Shown: positions 1 to 7,703 of the stretch, in pieces | Position numbering within the stretch: position 1 is the first letter of the stretch | How the letters are laid out: each line of letters opens with the position of its first letter | Origin: an uncultured Candidatus Peregrinibacteria bacterium | GTDB taxonomy: Bacteria > Patescibacteriota > Gracilibacteria > CAIRYL01 | Assembly (NCBI GenBank): GCA_903882825.1 | Contig: CAIRYL010000170.1 | Coordinates: forward strand, 1-11,292 | Reading direction: 5' to 3' | Length of the DNA stretch: 11,292 nt | Program-made: the position numbers and the translations under genes | The notes under the pieces: model-generated | Database searches by the model: none | What the model was told of the DNA's origin: nothing | Seen by the model: only the letters and a program-made list of their open reading frames with translations

Positions 1-1
1 A

Positions 2-76
2 ACACTCAAGAAAATTCTTGCTAGTGTTTCTGCTCTCACAATCGCTCTTACGGCGGTTTCATCAAGCGCTTTTGCG
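2..76 (+). other. Signal peptide coding segment of the SLH protein (partial)
   Basis: The 25 visible residues are Thr-Leu-Lys-Lys followed by an Ile/Leu/Ala/Val-rich core and Ser-Ser-Ser-Ala-Phe-Ala. This is a standard Sec signal peptide with an Ala-X-Ala site. Cleavage after base 76 would leave mature SLH domain 1 starting at Phe-Ser-Asp-Val. Only the initiating Met and perhaps one or two residues are missing to the left. Confidence 0.88.
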
Positions 77-3000
77 TTTAGTGATGTAGGCGGACACTGG
101 GTACAGGACGGAGGGTACCTTGACACCCTTACTCAAGAAGGTGTTATTGATAGCACTAAAGATACATTTCGGCCTGATCAAAATATTAATCGAGCAGAGC
201 TCATTAAAATGGTTGTAAATTATGATAATGGAGGAATGGATCCAACTACGGATGACTATACTATTCCTACCACTCCTACTTTTTCTGATGTTCCTGCTAG
301 TGCATGGTTTTACAATCATGTAGAGGCAGCAGCAGGAGATTTAGGAATTGTAGATGCCACAAAGGGAACATTTCGACCAAGTAGTGATATTACCAGAGCA
401 GAAGCTTTGAAAATTATCACTTTGGGACTTATGGTTCCTTCAAATGCAGATCGTTTAGTTCCATTCTCTGATGTTTCACAAGGAGATTGGTACTACGAAT
501 ATGTAACAACTGCTTATAACAATTGTATCATTAAGTCTGCTGATAATTTCCGACCTGCTGACAGTATTACCAGAGCAGAAGCAGCAAAGATTTTTGCTAC
601 TTCTTTAAATCCAAATACGGATTGCTTTAGTGATACCCCAGCAACTACAACTGAATCTGAAACAGCATCTCCATCAGAAACACCAGATGTTTCAACGGGA
701 GATCTTGAAGTAAGTCTTTCAAAAGACACTCCTTTCGGAACTTCTCTTCCAGGATCTGCTCAAGGAGTAGAACTTGCAAAATTTGATTTTGCTGCAAAGG
801 GAGATGATGTTGTTCTTCAGTCACTTGTTCTTCGAAGAGGAGGACTTGGTGCTGATGGATCTCTTGCAGAAGTAGTAGTATTTGATGAAACAGGACGGGT
901 TTCAAAAGCAAAAACTATTAATTCTTCAAGTGATGAAGCAACTATTACCTTTTTAGGAGGAGGTGTAACTATAAAAGCTGGAACAGTAAAAACTCTTACT
1001 ATTCGAGGATCTATTGGAGCAGCTGCTACCTATAGTGGTAATGAATTCGATATTGAACTTGTTTCTGCTTCTTCAGTAGTAGCAAACACTACTTCTGTAG
1101 GAGGAGCATTCCCAGTTCGAGGAAACTTAATGAAGGTAGGAGGAACAAATGCTGCTGTTTTGGAGATAAACCAAGATGGGAAAGTAACTGATCCAAAACT
1201 TGGACAAACAGGTGTAGATGTAACGAAATTTAAGTTTAAAAATACTGATTCTGAGTCTACTATTTCTTTAAAGGCTATTACTTTAAAAGAAGATGGTTCT
1301 ATTGATGAAGAAACAGAATTAGCAAACTTTGACCTCTATCTTGATGGAGTAAAAGTAGCTTCTACTGCAAAGGCTTACAATAAATATGTAACCTTTAATT
1401 TAGCAACTGCATACGATATTAAGTCTTCTGGTACCGTAAAGGCAGTGGTAAAAGCTGATATTATTGGTGGAGCTGCAGATACGATGACTTTTAAACTTGA
1501 TAATAAATTAGATGTTACTGCTGTTGATCAAAAGAAAGGATACGGAGCAGGAATTACTGATAATTATTCAGGAAGTTCTATTGCGAACCAAGTTACGGTT
1601 CAAGCAGGAGAAGTAACTCTTGTTTCTATGGATCCTACGAATACTGATATTCTTAAAAATAAGGATGATATTATGGCAGGAGGATTTAAATTAGTTTCAA
1701 AATCTGGAAAAGATCTTGAGGTTCAAAAAGTAACCGTAACGGTAACTGCTACTAAGCATACCGGAGCAACGCTTTCTGCATCTGGTGATACTATTGCAGA
1801 ACTTATTGAAAACGTAGAGTTATTTGATGTTGGAAAGTCTACAGTATATGACCTTGGTGATGTATCAGGGGCAAGTACTGTTATTACGACTTCTCAAACA
1901 GCTACCTTTGCAGATACTTCTCTTACTATTCCAGTAGGAGCAGTAGACAAAGAATTTAAAGTTCGATTTGATACCAAGAATATTGCAGATGTGGCAAATG
2001 TAGACTTTACTTTTGCTATTACTGGGATTGGTGGTATTAGTGGATCTGGATTTACAGTTGTAGAAACAACGGATGATAAGGTGGTAACAGATATTACTCC
2101 TTCTACTATTACGTGGAAGAAATTAGCTGGAACTGCTTCTTCTGCTACGGTTTCTGTATTAACTCTTTCTTCTGCGAAGAATGCAGTTATTGGGACAAAA
2201 GAAGTAGAAGGGTTGAAATTTGAAGTAAAAGCAGGGGCTGCTTCTAAGTTGACTCTTGATGAAGTGAAGGTTTCAGGAACTGTTACTGATGCAGCTCCTA
2301 CTACGTCAACTATTTTAGATAACACTCGAATTAATAAGGCATCTCTTTATCGAGTAGAAGGAACAACAAATGTACTTTTGGATACTCTTTCAGGGTCACA
2401 ATTGGCAGCAGGAGTTGCAACTTTTGATGGATTTAAGAGCGAAATTGAAGCGAATAAAACAGTTACATATTTAGTAACGTTTGATGTAGCAGATGATGAG
2501 ACGAAAACTGCAGATACTATTAAATTGAATCTTACATCTCTTTCATTAGATGATTTTGATTCTGATTCAGTGGATAATGTAACGATTGGAGGATTAACCG
2601 TAAATGCTCTTGCTATTACTACTGCTCCTTCTACACGAACAACTACTATTAAGGGTGTTGGAACGTTGGCGATAGCAACAGACAATACTGATCCATTAAC
2701 CGACAAGGCAAAGTATGTTCTTGGAGGAACGGAATCAGATTTTGTAGCTTCTTACGAGTTAACAGCTACCAATGAAGGGATTTTGTTAAAAGATATTACA
2801 CTTGCTGAAACTTCATCAGCAACTGAGCCACAGGTAAAATCAGCATTAGCGGAAGTGGTACTCTATAAAGAAGATGGGAAAACAGAAATTGCTCGAAAAG
2901 CAGTAACTGGAAAAAATATCGACTTTACAGATATTAACTATACGGTTCCAGAAGGTTCTCAAAACATTTATGTAGCAGTTGTTTCACAAAAACAAGGAAA

Positions 3001-3739
3001 AGACCAAGCGGGGTCTATTGTTTCTGGTTTGCAATTCGCACTAAAGGTAACCGACGCTGATGGAGCTTCGTCAAACAAAACTATTAAGGGTGATGATGGA
3101 CTTACGGCTATTGCAGTAGCAAATGCTGTCACCGATAATGGTTCTTTGGCTGATGATTCTTCATATGCCTTCTCTGTTATTCCTACAAAGATTTCAAATG
3201 TTGAATTTGTAAATACGTTTGGAGGACAAACTGTTGCGACGAAATTGACAAATGGAGAAAATACAGTAGCAATCTTAAAAATTACGACTGCTTCTACTAC
3301 CAATACGGATGCAACGGATGGAACATCTTTAAAGACTGTTCTTTCTGCATTAAACTTTAACGTATATTACGGAGGATTATTGGCAGCAGCGGCTCCAAGC
3401 GCAGTAACAGTAGAAAAGATCAACGGAACTGGTGATTATACTGCTTCTGCAGCTCTTGTTGGAAATGTTGCTACAGTAAATCTTTCAAGTTTTGATGCGG
3501 TAAATGCAGAGATTGATAACGGAACATCTGTGTACTATGCTGTTAAAGCAACAGTGGCACTCGATACTGTTTCAAACTCTCCACAAGGATATGTACAAGT
3601 AAAAGCAGAAGGACTTGATTCAGGAAATGTTGGATACAAATCTGACGATCTTGATGGGTTAGAACTTGCTGTTCTTGCTCGAGCTTCTCTTCTTATTAAG
3701 AACCTCACAAAGATTGAAGGAACAAAGGTTTCACAATAA
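2..3739 (+). CDS. SLH-domain S-layer-like surface protein, 5' end cut off by the window
   Basis: A secreted wall-anchored protein, probably an S-layer or other major surface protein. The reading frame is open to the left edge (1,245 codons visible), so the true start lies just outside. Residues below count from the codon at base 2. Residues 1-25 are a signal peptide: Lys-Lys, a hydrophobic core, then Ala-Phe-Ala before the predicted cleavage. Three SLH domains start at Phe-Ser-Asp-Val (residues 26, 94 and 155), each with the binding-groove motif (Asn63-Arg-Ala-Glu, Thr131-Arg-Ala-Glu, Thr190-Arg-Ala-Glu). SLH triplets are known to bind pyruvylated secondary wall polymers. A Thr/Ser/Pro/Glu linker (about 212-233) follows, then roughly six beta-rich modules of about 150-180 residues to the C-terminus. 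The protein is rich in Ala, Thr, Val, Gly and Asp and has only one visible Cys, typical of S-layer proteins. An internal Met at base 209 is not the start, because it would remove the signal peptide and SLH1. Two terminators follow. Confidence 0.93.
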   Translation, partial: TLKKILASVSALTIALTAVSSSAFAFSDVGGHWVQDGGYLDTLTQEGVIDSTKDTFRPDQNINRAELIKMVVNYDNGGMDPTTDDYTIPTTPTFSDVPASAWFYNHVEAAAGDLGIVDATKGTFRPSSDITRAEALKIITLGLMVPSNADRLVPFSDVSQGDWYYEYVTTAYNNCIIKSADNFRPADSITRAEAAKIFATSLNPNTDCFSDTPATTTESETASPSETPDVSTGDLEVSLSKDTPFGTSLPGSAQGVELAKFDFAAKGDDVVLQSLVLRRGGLGADGSLAEVVVFDETGRVSKAKTINSSSDEATITFLGGGVTIKAGTVKTLTIRGSIGAAATYSGNEFDIELVSASSVVANTTSVGGAFPVRGNLMKVGGTNAAVLEINQDGKVTDPKLGQTGVDVTKFKFKNTDSESTISLKAITLKEDGSIDEETELANFDLYLDGVKVASTAKAYNKYVTFNLATAYDIKSSGTVKAVVKADIIGGAADTMTFKLDNKLDVTAVDQKKGYGAGITDNYSGSSIANQVTVQAGEVTLVSMDPTNTDILKNKDDIMAGGFKLVSKSGKDLEVQKVTVTVTATKHTGATLSASGDTIAELIENVELFDVGKSTVYDLGDVSGASTVITTSQTATFADTSLTIPVGAVDKEFKVRFDTKNIADVANVDFTFAITGIGGISGSGFTVVETTDDKVVTDITPSTITWKKLAGTASSATVSVLTLSSAKNAVIGTKEVEGLKFEVKAGAASKLTLDEVKVSGTVTDAAPTTSTILDNTRINKASLYRVEGTTNVLLDTLSGSQLAAGVATFDGFKSEIEANKTVTYLVTFDVADDETKTADTIKLNLTSLSLDDFDSDSVDNVTIGGLTVNALAITTAPSTRTTTIKGVGTLAIATDNTDPLTDKAKYVLGGTESDFVASYELTATNEGILLKDITLAETSSATEPQVKSALAEVVLYKEDGKTEIARKAVTGKNIDFTDINYTVPEGSQNIYVAVVSQKQGKDQAGSIVSGLQFALKVTDADGASSNKTIKGDDGLTAIAVANAVTDNGSLADDSSYAFSVIPTKISNVEFVNTFGGQTVATKLTNGENTVAILKITTASTTNTDATDGTSLKTVLSALNFNVYYGGLLAAAAPSAVTVEKINGTGDYTASAALVGNVATVNLSSFDAVNAEIDNGTSVYYAVKATVALDTVSNSPQGYVQVKAEGLDSGNVGYKSDDLDGLELAVLARASLLIKNLTKIEGTKVSQ

Positions 3740-3756
3740 TTTTTTGATACCTCTCT

Positions 3757-3797
3757 CCGCTCACGAATGCGAAAGTATTCGTGAGCGGATTGTTTTT
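3757..3797 (+). terminator. Intrinsic terminator 1 after the SLH protein gene
   Basis: A 12-bp perfect stem (3757-3768 with 3777-3788) is extended by a G-U and a C-G pair and capped by a GAAA tetraloop (3771-3774). A T-rich tract follows at about 3790-3797. It begins 17 bp after the TAA stop at 3737-3739. The opposite strand has no T-tract after the stem, so it acts on plus-strand transcripts only. Confidence 0.92.
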
Positions 3798-3836
3798 ATT
3801 CTTTGAAAGGTTTCTCGTACATGAGTATAAACTTTT

Positions 3837-3874
3837 AAAAGCCTCTTATAGATTCTTCTGTAAGGGGCTTTTTT
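3837..3874 (+). terminator. Intrinsic terminator 2, in tandem, just upstream of the purH promoter
   Basis: Arms 3837-3851 and 3858-3872 pair over about 15 bp with two G-U wobbles, closing a 6-nt loop, and run into a six-T tract (3869-3874). It lies about 40 nt past terminator 1 and 15 bp before the -35 box of purH. It therefore looks like a backup that shields purH from read-through of the strongly expressed SLH gene. The left arm starts with AAAA, so weak activity on the other strand is possible. Confidence 0.78.
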
Positions 3875-3888
3875 GCGTATATGGGTTT

Positions 3889-3917
3889 TTGACTTTTCTC
3901 TCTGTGTACCATACAAT
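3889..3917 (+). promoter_or_regulatory. Sigma-70-type promoter of purH
   Basis: TTGACT (3889-3894) and TACAAT (3912-3917) are each 5 of 6 to consensus and are separated by exactly 17 bp. Predicted initiation is near 3923-3925, giving a leader of only about 16 nt before the ATG at 3940. That leader is T-rich, and no purine-rich ribosome-binding site lies between the start site and the ATG. Confidence 0.72.
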
Positions 3918-3939
3918 TGGAGTACTGTTTCCTTTTTTT

Positions 3940-5457
3940 ATGCCTATTGCTCGCGCACTTATTTCCGTTTCTGACAAAACAGGGATTCTTCCTCTTGCAC
4001 ATTTTTTAGAACAAAGAGGGGTACATATTCTTTCTACTGGTGGAACGGCGAAATTGCTTCGTGAAAATAATATATCGGTACAAGATGTATCGGAATATAC
4101 GGGATTTCCGGAAATGCTTGATGGACGCGTAAAAACACTTCATCCAAAAATTCATGGGGGGCTTTTATATCTTCGTGGGAATACAGAACACGAAAAAACC
4201 GTAGCCGAACATGGTATATTCCCCATTGATCTGGTGATTGTAAATTTGTATCCATTCGCAGAAGTCTTAAAAAAAGGGGGAAGTAAAGAAGAACTTATTG
4301 AAAATATTGATATTGGCGGGCCTTCTATGCTTCGTAGTGCGGCAAAAAATTTTAAAAGTGTAACGGTGGTAACCGATCCCGCGGATTACCCTCTTGTAAT
4401 TCAAGAGCTTTCTGAAAATAATGGAGAAACGACTCTTAAAACGCGAGAAATGCTGATGGGGAAAGTTTTTGCACTCACTGCCTCGTATGATTCAATGATT
4501 GCCAGTACTTTTTCTTCCTTTTTTGGATTTGGTGGAACTGAGGTTTTTCCTCTTCGATATGGAGAAAATCCACACCAAAAAGCCTCATTTTATACGTTGG
4601 GGAATACCGATGAAATATCTCTTCCAAATGCTCATAAAATACAAGGAAAAGAGCTTTCTTATAATAATATTTTAGATGCCGATTCTGCATTACGTGCGAT
4701 TCTGGAATTCCCAGAAGATCCGGCAGTGGTATTTGTAAAACATTTATCGCCTTGTGGTATAGCTCTTGGGAAAACCCTTGAAGAAGCCTACTCGGGGGCA
4801 CTCTCTTCAGATCCACTTTCGGCGTTTGGCGGTGTGGTGGCGTGTAACAGAGAAGTTTCTGAAAATTTGGCAAAAAAAATGGGAGATATTTTTTTAGAAA
4901 TTATTATTGCACCTTCTTTTTCTCCTGAAGCGCAAAAGGTTTTTGAAAAATTCCCAAATCTTCGACTTCTCACCCTTTCTCCATTTTTAATGGCGAATGG
5001 TCAAAAAGACGTGAGGTCAGTTTTTGGAGGAATGCTCGTGCAAGATTCTGATAATTCTACACTTTCTCTTGAAAACCTTGAAATAGTCACCAAGAGATCT
5101 CCTACGGATGAGGAAATGGAAAATCTTTTGTTTGCCTGGAAATCTGTAAAAAGTGTGAAATCAAACGCTATTGTTATTGCAAAAAATGGTGCCACCGTTG
5201 GTATTGGTGGAGGTCTTACTTCTCGTGTAGATGCGTGCTCACTCGCACTTCAAAAAGCGGGAGAAAAAGCAAAAGGTGCGGTAGTCGCGAGTGACGCATT
5301 TTTTCCATTTTCAGATGGACCAGGAGCTTTAGGAAAAGGAGGAATTACGGCGATTATTCAGCCAGGAGGATCGAAACGTGACCAAGAAGTTATTGAAATA
5401 TGTGATGAAATGGGGATTGCAATGGTATTTACTGGAGTTCGTGCATTTCGGCATTAA
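3940..5457 (+). CDS. purH: Bifunctional AICAR transformylase / IMP cyclohydrolase PurH
   Basis: Catalyses the last two steps of de novo IMP synthesis in the cytosol: formyl transfer from 10-formyl-THF to AICAR, then ring closure to IMP. It is 505 residues, against about 529 in E. coli; most of the difference is a shorter stretch between the two domains. The N-terminal MGS-like cyclohydrolase domain carries Asp61-Gly-Arg-Val-Lys-Thr-Leu-His-Pro-Lys and the Asn-Ile-Asp-Ile-Gly-Gly-Pro motif. The transformylase domain has Arg206-Tyr-Gly-Glu-Asn-Pro-His-Gln, the catalytic Lys267-His268 followed by Ser-Pro-Cys-Gly, Lys407-Ser-Asn-Ala, Ser-Asp-Ala-Phe-Phe-Pro-Phe and Ile-Gln-Pro-Gly-Gly-Ser. It ends in the usual Phe-Arg-His. 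The ATG at 3940 is chosen because Met-Pro-Ile-Ala-Arg-Ala-Leu-Ile-Ser-Val-Ser-Asp-Lys matches the family start. The frame stays open upstream to a GTG inside a terminator, which is not credible. No other purine gene is in the window. The last 29 bp overlap the convergent membrane protein gene. Confidence 0.98.
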   Translation: MPIARALISVSDKTGILPLAHFLEQRGVHILSTGGTAKLLRENNISVQDVSEYTGFPEMLDGRVKTLHPKIHGGLLYLRGNTEHEKTVAEHGIFPIDLVIVNLYPFAEVLKKGGSKEELIENIDIGGPSMLRSAAKNFKSVTVVTDPADYPLVIQELSENNGETTLKTREMLMGKVFALTASYDSMIASTFSSFFGFGGTEVFPLRYGENPHQKASFYTLGNTDEISLPNAHKIQGKELSYNNILDADSALRAILEFPEDPAVVFVKHLSPCGIALGKTLEEAYSGALSSDPLSAFGGVVACNREVSENLAKKMGDIFLEIIIAPSFSPEAQKVFEKFPNLRLLTLSPFLMANGQKDVRSVFGGMLVQDSDNSTLSLENLEIVTKRSPTDEEMENLLFAWKSVKSVKSNAIVIAKNGATVGIGGGLTSRVDACSLALQKAGEKAKGAVVASDAFFPFSDGPGALGKGGITAIIQPGGSKRDQEVIEICDEMGIAMVFTGVRAFRH

Positions 5458-7153
5458 CACGATAGAGGGTTGATGAGTCTGAAAAAGAAAGTACTTTTGG
5501 ATAGTTTTTTTCAAAATACTCCTTGTTTGCTCCAAAATCTGTTTCTGCCGAAGCGTCTAGAAGAACATAATCAATGTTCAAGGACGATATGTATTCTTTT
5601 GCTTTTTCTCCCCCAGAAAAAATTTCTCGCATTTCCTTTATTCTTTGAGTCGTGTTGGTGCCGTATGAATTCATCCATCCTCTGTATCCCATTACTATTT
5701 GGTTTGGAGTAAGCGGACCTACAAAATTTTTAAAATAATCACTGGTTAAAATAACTGCACGAGGGGGAATAGATGCTTTAAAAATTTCTGCTTTTTCTAA
5801 TTCAAACACCGAAAAAACTTGAAGAGGATTTCCCTTGGAAAAAAATGGGAAAATGCTCATCCAAATCCCAGAAATAATAAAAGAAATACTCAACACAAGA
5901 GATACTGTTTTGATACTCCATTCGCTGAAAAAGGTGGTATTACTTGCCAATCTCCATGTCCATTTTAAAAGATTTCCTCCCATGAGTCCTATAAAAAAAA
6001 GAACCCATACCCATATTTTTGTATTATCCCACCAATTTGGCTGAAACTGGATAATATTTGAGAGAATAAACACTATAAATACTCCCATAAAAATTTTCCA
6101 ATTTTGATTGTTTTGAAATAATTCTTCCTCTTTCTCTTGATGAGAAATGGTGGCATTTTGGTTCGTCCAGATTTTCAGGAATAGTGGTTTCCAAAGGATT
6201 AAAAATAAAAAAGGAATTATCCCCCAGTTTTGGAGCCAAAAATGTAAAGGGTTTTGTCCAGTGCTTTCCAATGGGAAAAAAGAAAAAAAAGATTCACTTT
6301 CCTTTTGCAGTATCAGCCATAAAAAAGGCATTGCACTGCATATTGCACCTATTCCAATCCAAAAAAAGTGAGAAAAGTTTTTAATATTCCAAACCGTAAT
6401 AACTGAAAAAAATAAAAAAGCGAAGAAAAGTGAATGAGTATGAAGATAAGAAAGGGTTCCCAGTCCTACACCCAGCAGAAATAGTTGTGAAGACGAAATA
6501 TTTTTAAAATCTTGTTGATACCACTGAGAGAAAATACCAAAAAGGAAAAACCCGACACCCATTCCCCACATAAGGGCTCGTTGTGGTAAAAATGATGTCC
6601 AAAGAAAAGCTTTCCAGTGATATCCAGAATCTACTAAAAAACTATCTATTCCATAATCTGTGTGTTGCATTATTTCTTCTCCAGAAAAATGGGAAAAAAG
6701 AGATATAATGTGAAATCCTGAACCAAAAAATAATATAAGGAGCGCAAAAAAAGGGATCCATTTTGATTTTGTGAGGACATATCCTAAGAAATAAGCCCCT
6801 CCAAGTAAAATAAAGGTTCCAAAAATCATTGGTATAATCATTGCAAAAACAATATTTTGTGATATTCCATAAAAAACACCAGAAATCCAATTTACAAAAA
6901 ATGGATAATTGAGGTTTTCCCCTACATATATGGGGTTATGAGTGATGACATGCCAAAAGGGAAGATCTGAAAATGCCATCACCTGAGAAAGGTGCATCAT
7001 CCAGTCGGCGTTCACCGTCCATGAATAACTGTATATTCCGCCGTCTTTCTCAGTAAAAAATGAGAATGAAATGGATATCAGTAAAAAGATTCCCCACGTG
7101 AAAAAAAGAAAAAAAACGGGGAATGAAAAATTTTTTTTTAAAAAATTATACAT
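5429..7153 (-). CDS. Polytopic membrane protein, probable GT-C-type glycosyltransferase
   Basis: A 574-residue inner-membrane protein with about 11-12 hydrophobic segments (first at about 11-33, last ending about 440), then a soluble C-terminal region of about 130 residues that should face outwards. After the first membrane helix, the outer loop has Asn48-Ala-Asp50-Trp-Met-Met-His54-Leu, followed by Asn-Pro-Ile-Tyr-Val-Gly and Leu-Asn-Tyr-Pro-Phe. An acidic residue in the first outer loop is the hallmark of GT-C enzymes (PMT/ArnT/YfhO-like), which transfer sugars from lipid-phosphate donors. The tail includes Ile-Asp-Tyr-Val-Leu-Leu and Ser-Thr-Leu-Tyr-Arg-Val, the style of the C-terminal domain in these proteins. 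Donor and acceptor cannot be read from sequence. It starts 16 bp after the HTH gene and is probably co-transcribed with it. The ATG at 7153 has no clear Shine-Dalgarno. Its 3' end overlaps purH. The GT-C call is less sure than the membrane topology. Confidence 0.82.
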   Translation of the reverse strand: MYNFLKKNFSFPVFFLFFTWGIFLLISISFSFFTEKDGGIYSYSWTVNADWMMHLSQVMAFSDLPFWHVITHNPIYVGENLNYPFFVNWISGVFYGISQNIVFAMIIPMIFGTFILLGGAYFLGYVLTKSKWIPFFALLILFFGSGFHIISLFSHFSGEEIMQHTDYGIDSFLVDSGYHWKAFLWTSFLPQRALMWGMGVGFFLFGIFSQWYQQDFKNISSSQLFLLGVGLGTLSYLHTHSLFFAFLFFSVITVWNIKNFSHFFWIGIGAICSAMPFLWLILQKESESFFSFFPLESTGQNPLHFWLQNWGIIPFLFLILWKPLFLKIWTNQNATISHQEKEEELFQNNQNWKIFMGVFIVFILSNIIQFQPNWWDNTKIWVWVLFFIGLMGGNLLKWTWRLASNTTFFSEWSIKTVSLVLSISFIISGIWMSIFPFFSKGNPLQVFSVFELEKAEIFKASIPPRAVILTSDYFKNFVGPLTPNQIVMGYRGWMNSYGTNTTQRIKEMREIFSGGEKAKEYISSLNIDYVLLDASAETDFGANKEYFEKNYPKVLSFSDSSTLYRVNAEMHELQ

Positions 7154-7169
7154 AAATATTTCTTTATTT

Positions 7170-7703
7170 TTAAAAATTTTGAGGGAAAAGTTGGAATATA
7201 AATCCTATAGAAAGGCAAAAAAAGAAGAGAGCGAAGAGAAAGAAAATAATTCTTCCTCTGTGGGTAGTTCGTAAAGAAGCAAGAATTCGTGCTCGTTCCT
7301 CTTCGAGTCGTATAATTTCTTCTTCGAGTTCTCTATGGTTTTTTTCTGCTTCTAGGAGTGGAACAGATTGTTTTGCCTCTGTTTCCAGTACTCCCAGTTG
7401 GTAGTGCATTTGTCGTAATAATGAATCTTTTTTTTCGAGTTGTTCTTTGAGTTCCTCATATAAAAATTGGTATCGTACATTTTCTATTCCTCCATTTTGT
7501 ATTTCCATTTTTTCTGCTACTACGTGTGCTATTTCTGGAGTTCGTTCATTTTTCCATGTTTCCAACTCTGACTTTAATAAAAATACTTTTCCTCCTTTTC
7601 TTTTAATGGAGAAAGTGTTTTTTGAAATATGTCTATCGAGTGTTCTGGTCGATATTTCCAAAAATGCAGAAGCTTCATTTCTGTCTAAAAGAAGAGTTTC
7701 CAT
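7170..7703 (-). CDS. Membrane-anchored HTH/coiled-coil DNA-binding protein
   Basis: A 177-residue protein of three parts. Residues 3-50 form a MerR/excisionase-type winged HTH: Asp-Arg-Asn-Glu-Ala-Ser-Ala-Phe-Leu-Glu-Ile-Ser-Thr-Arg-Thr-Leu-Asp-Arg-His as helix-turn-helix, then an Ile-Lys-Arg-Lys-Gly-Gly-Lys wing and Leu-Glu-Thr-Trp. Residues about 75-148 are Glu/Lys/Leu-rich heptads, a likely dimerising coiled coil. Residues about 152-170 are one Phe/Ile/Leu membrane helix preceded by Arg, leaving a seven-residue tail. The expected topology is DNA-binding end in the cytoplasm and a C-terminal tail anchor. The layout recalls Bacillus RacA (HTH, coiled coil, membrane contact), so it may be a DNA-to-membrane tether rather than a classical regulator. 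I chose the ATG at 7703. The frame extends to a TTG at 7757, adding 18 residues, but that would fill the whole divergent promoter region and add nothing HTH-like. It is the first gene of a unit with the GT-C protein. Confidence 0.8.
   Translation of the reverse strand: METLLLDRNEASAFLEISTRTLDRHISKNTFSIKRKGGKVFLLKSELETWKNERTPEIAHVVAEKMEIQNGGIENVRYQFLYEELKEQLEKKDSLLRQMHYQLGVLETEAKQSVPLLEAEKNHRELEEEIIRLEEERARILASLRTTHRGRIIFFLFALFFFCLSIGFIFQLFPQNF

Noticed and set aside
1894..3303. Minus-strand open frames (1894-2325, 2347-2706, 2968-3303) in the SLH gene
   Set aside because: They are shadow frames of a strongly biased gene. Their residue make-up mirrors the sense codons, and no start signal was seen.
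209..3739. Start of the SLH protein at the ATG at 209
   Set aside because: The frame is open to base 2 and the 69 extra residues form a clear signal peptide and SLH domain 1, so the true start is left of the window.
3781..3939. purH starting at GTG 3781
   Set aside because: That start lies inside the first terminator, and the 53 extra residues span the second terminator and the purH promoter and match nothing in PurH.
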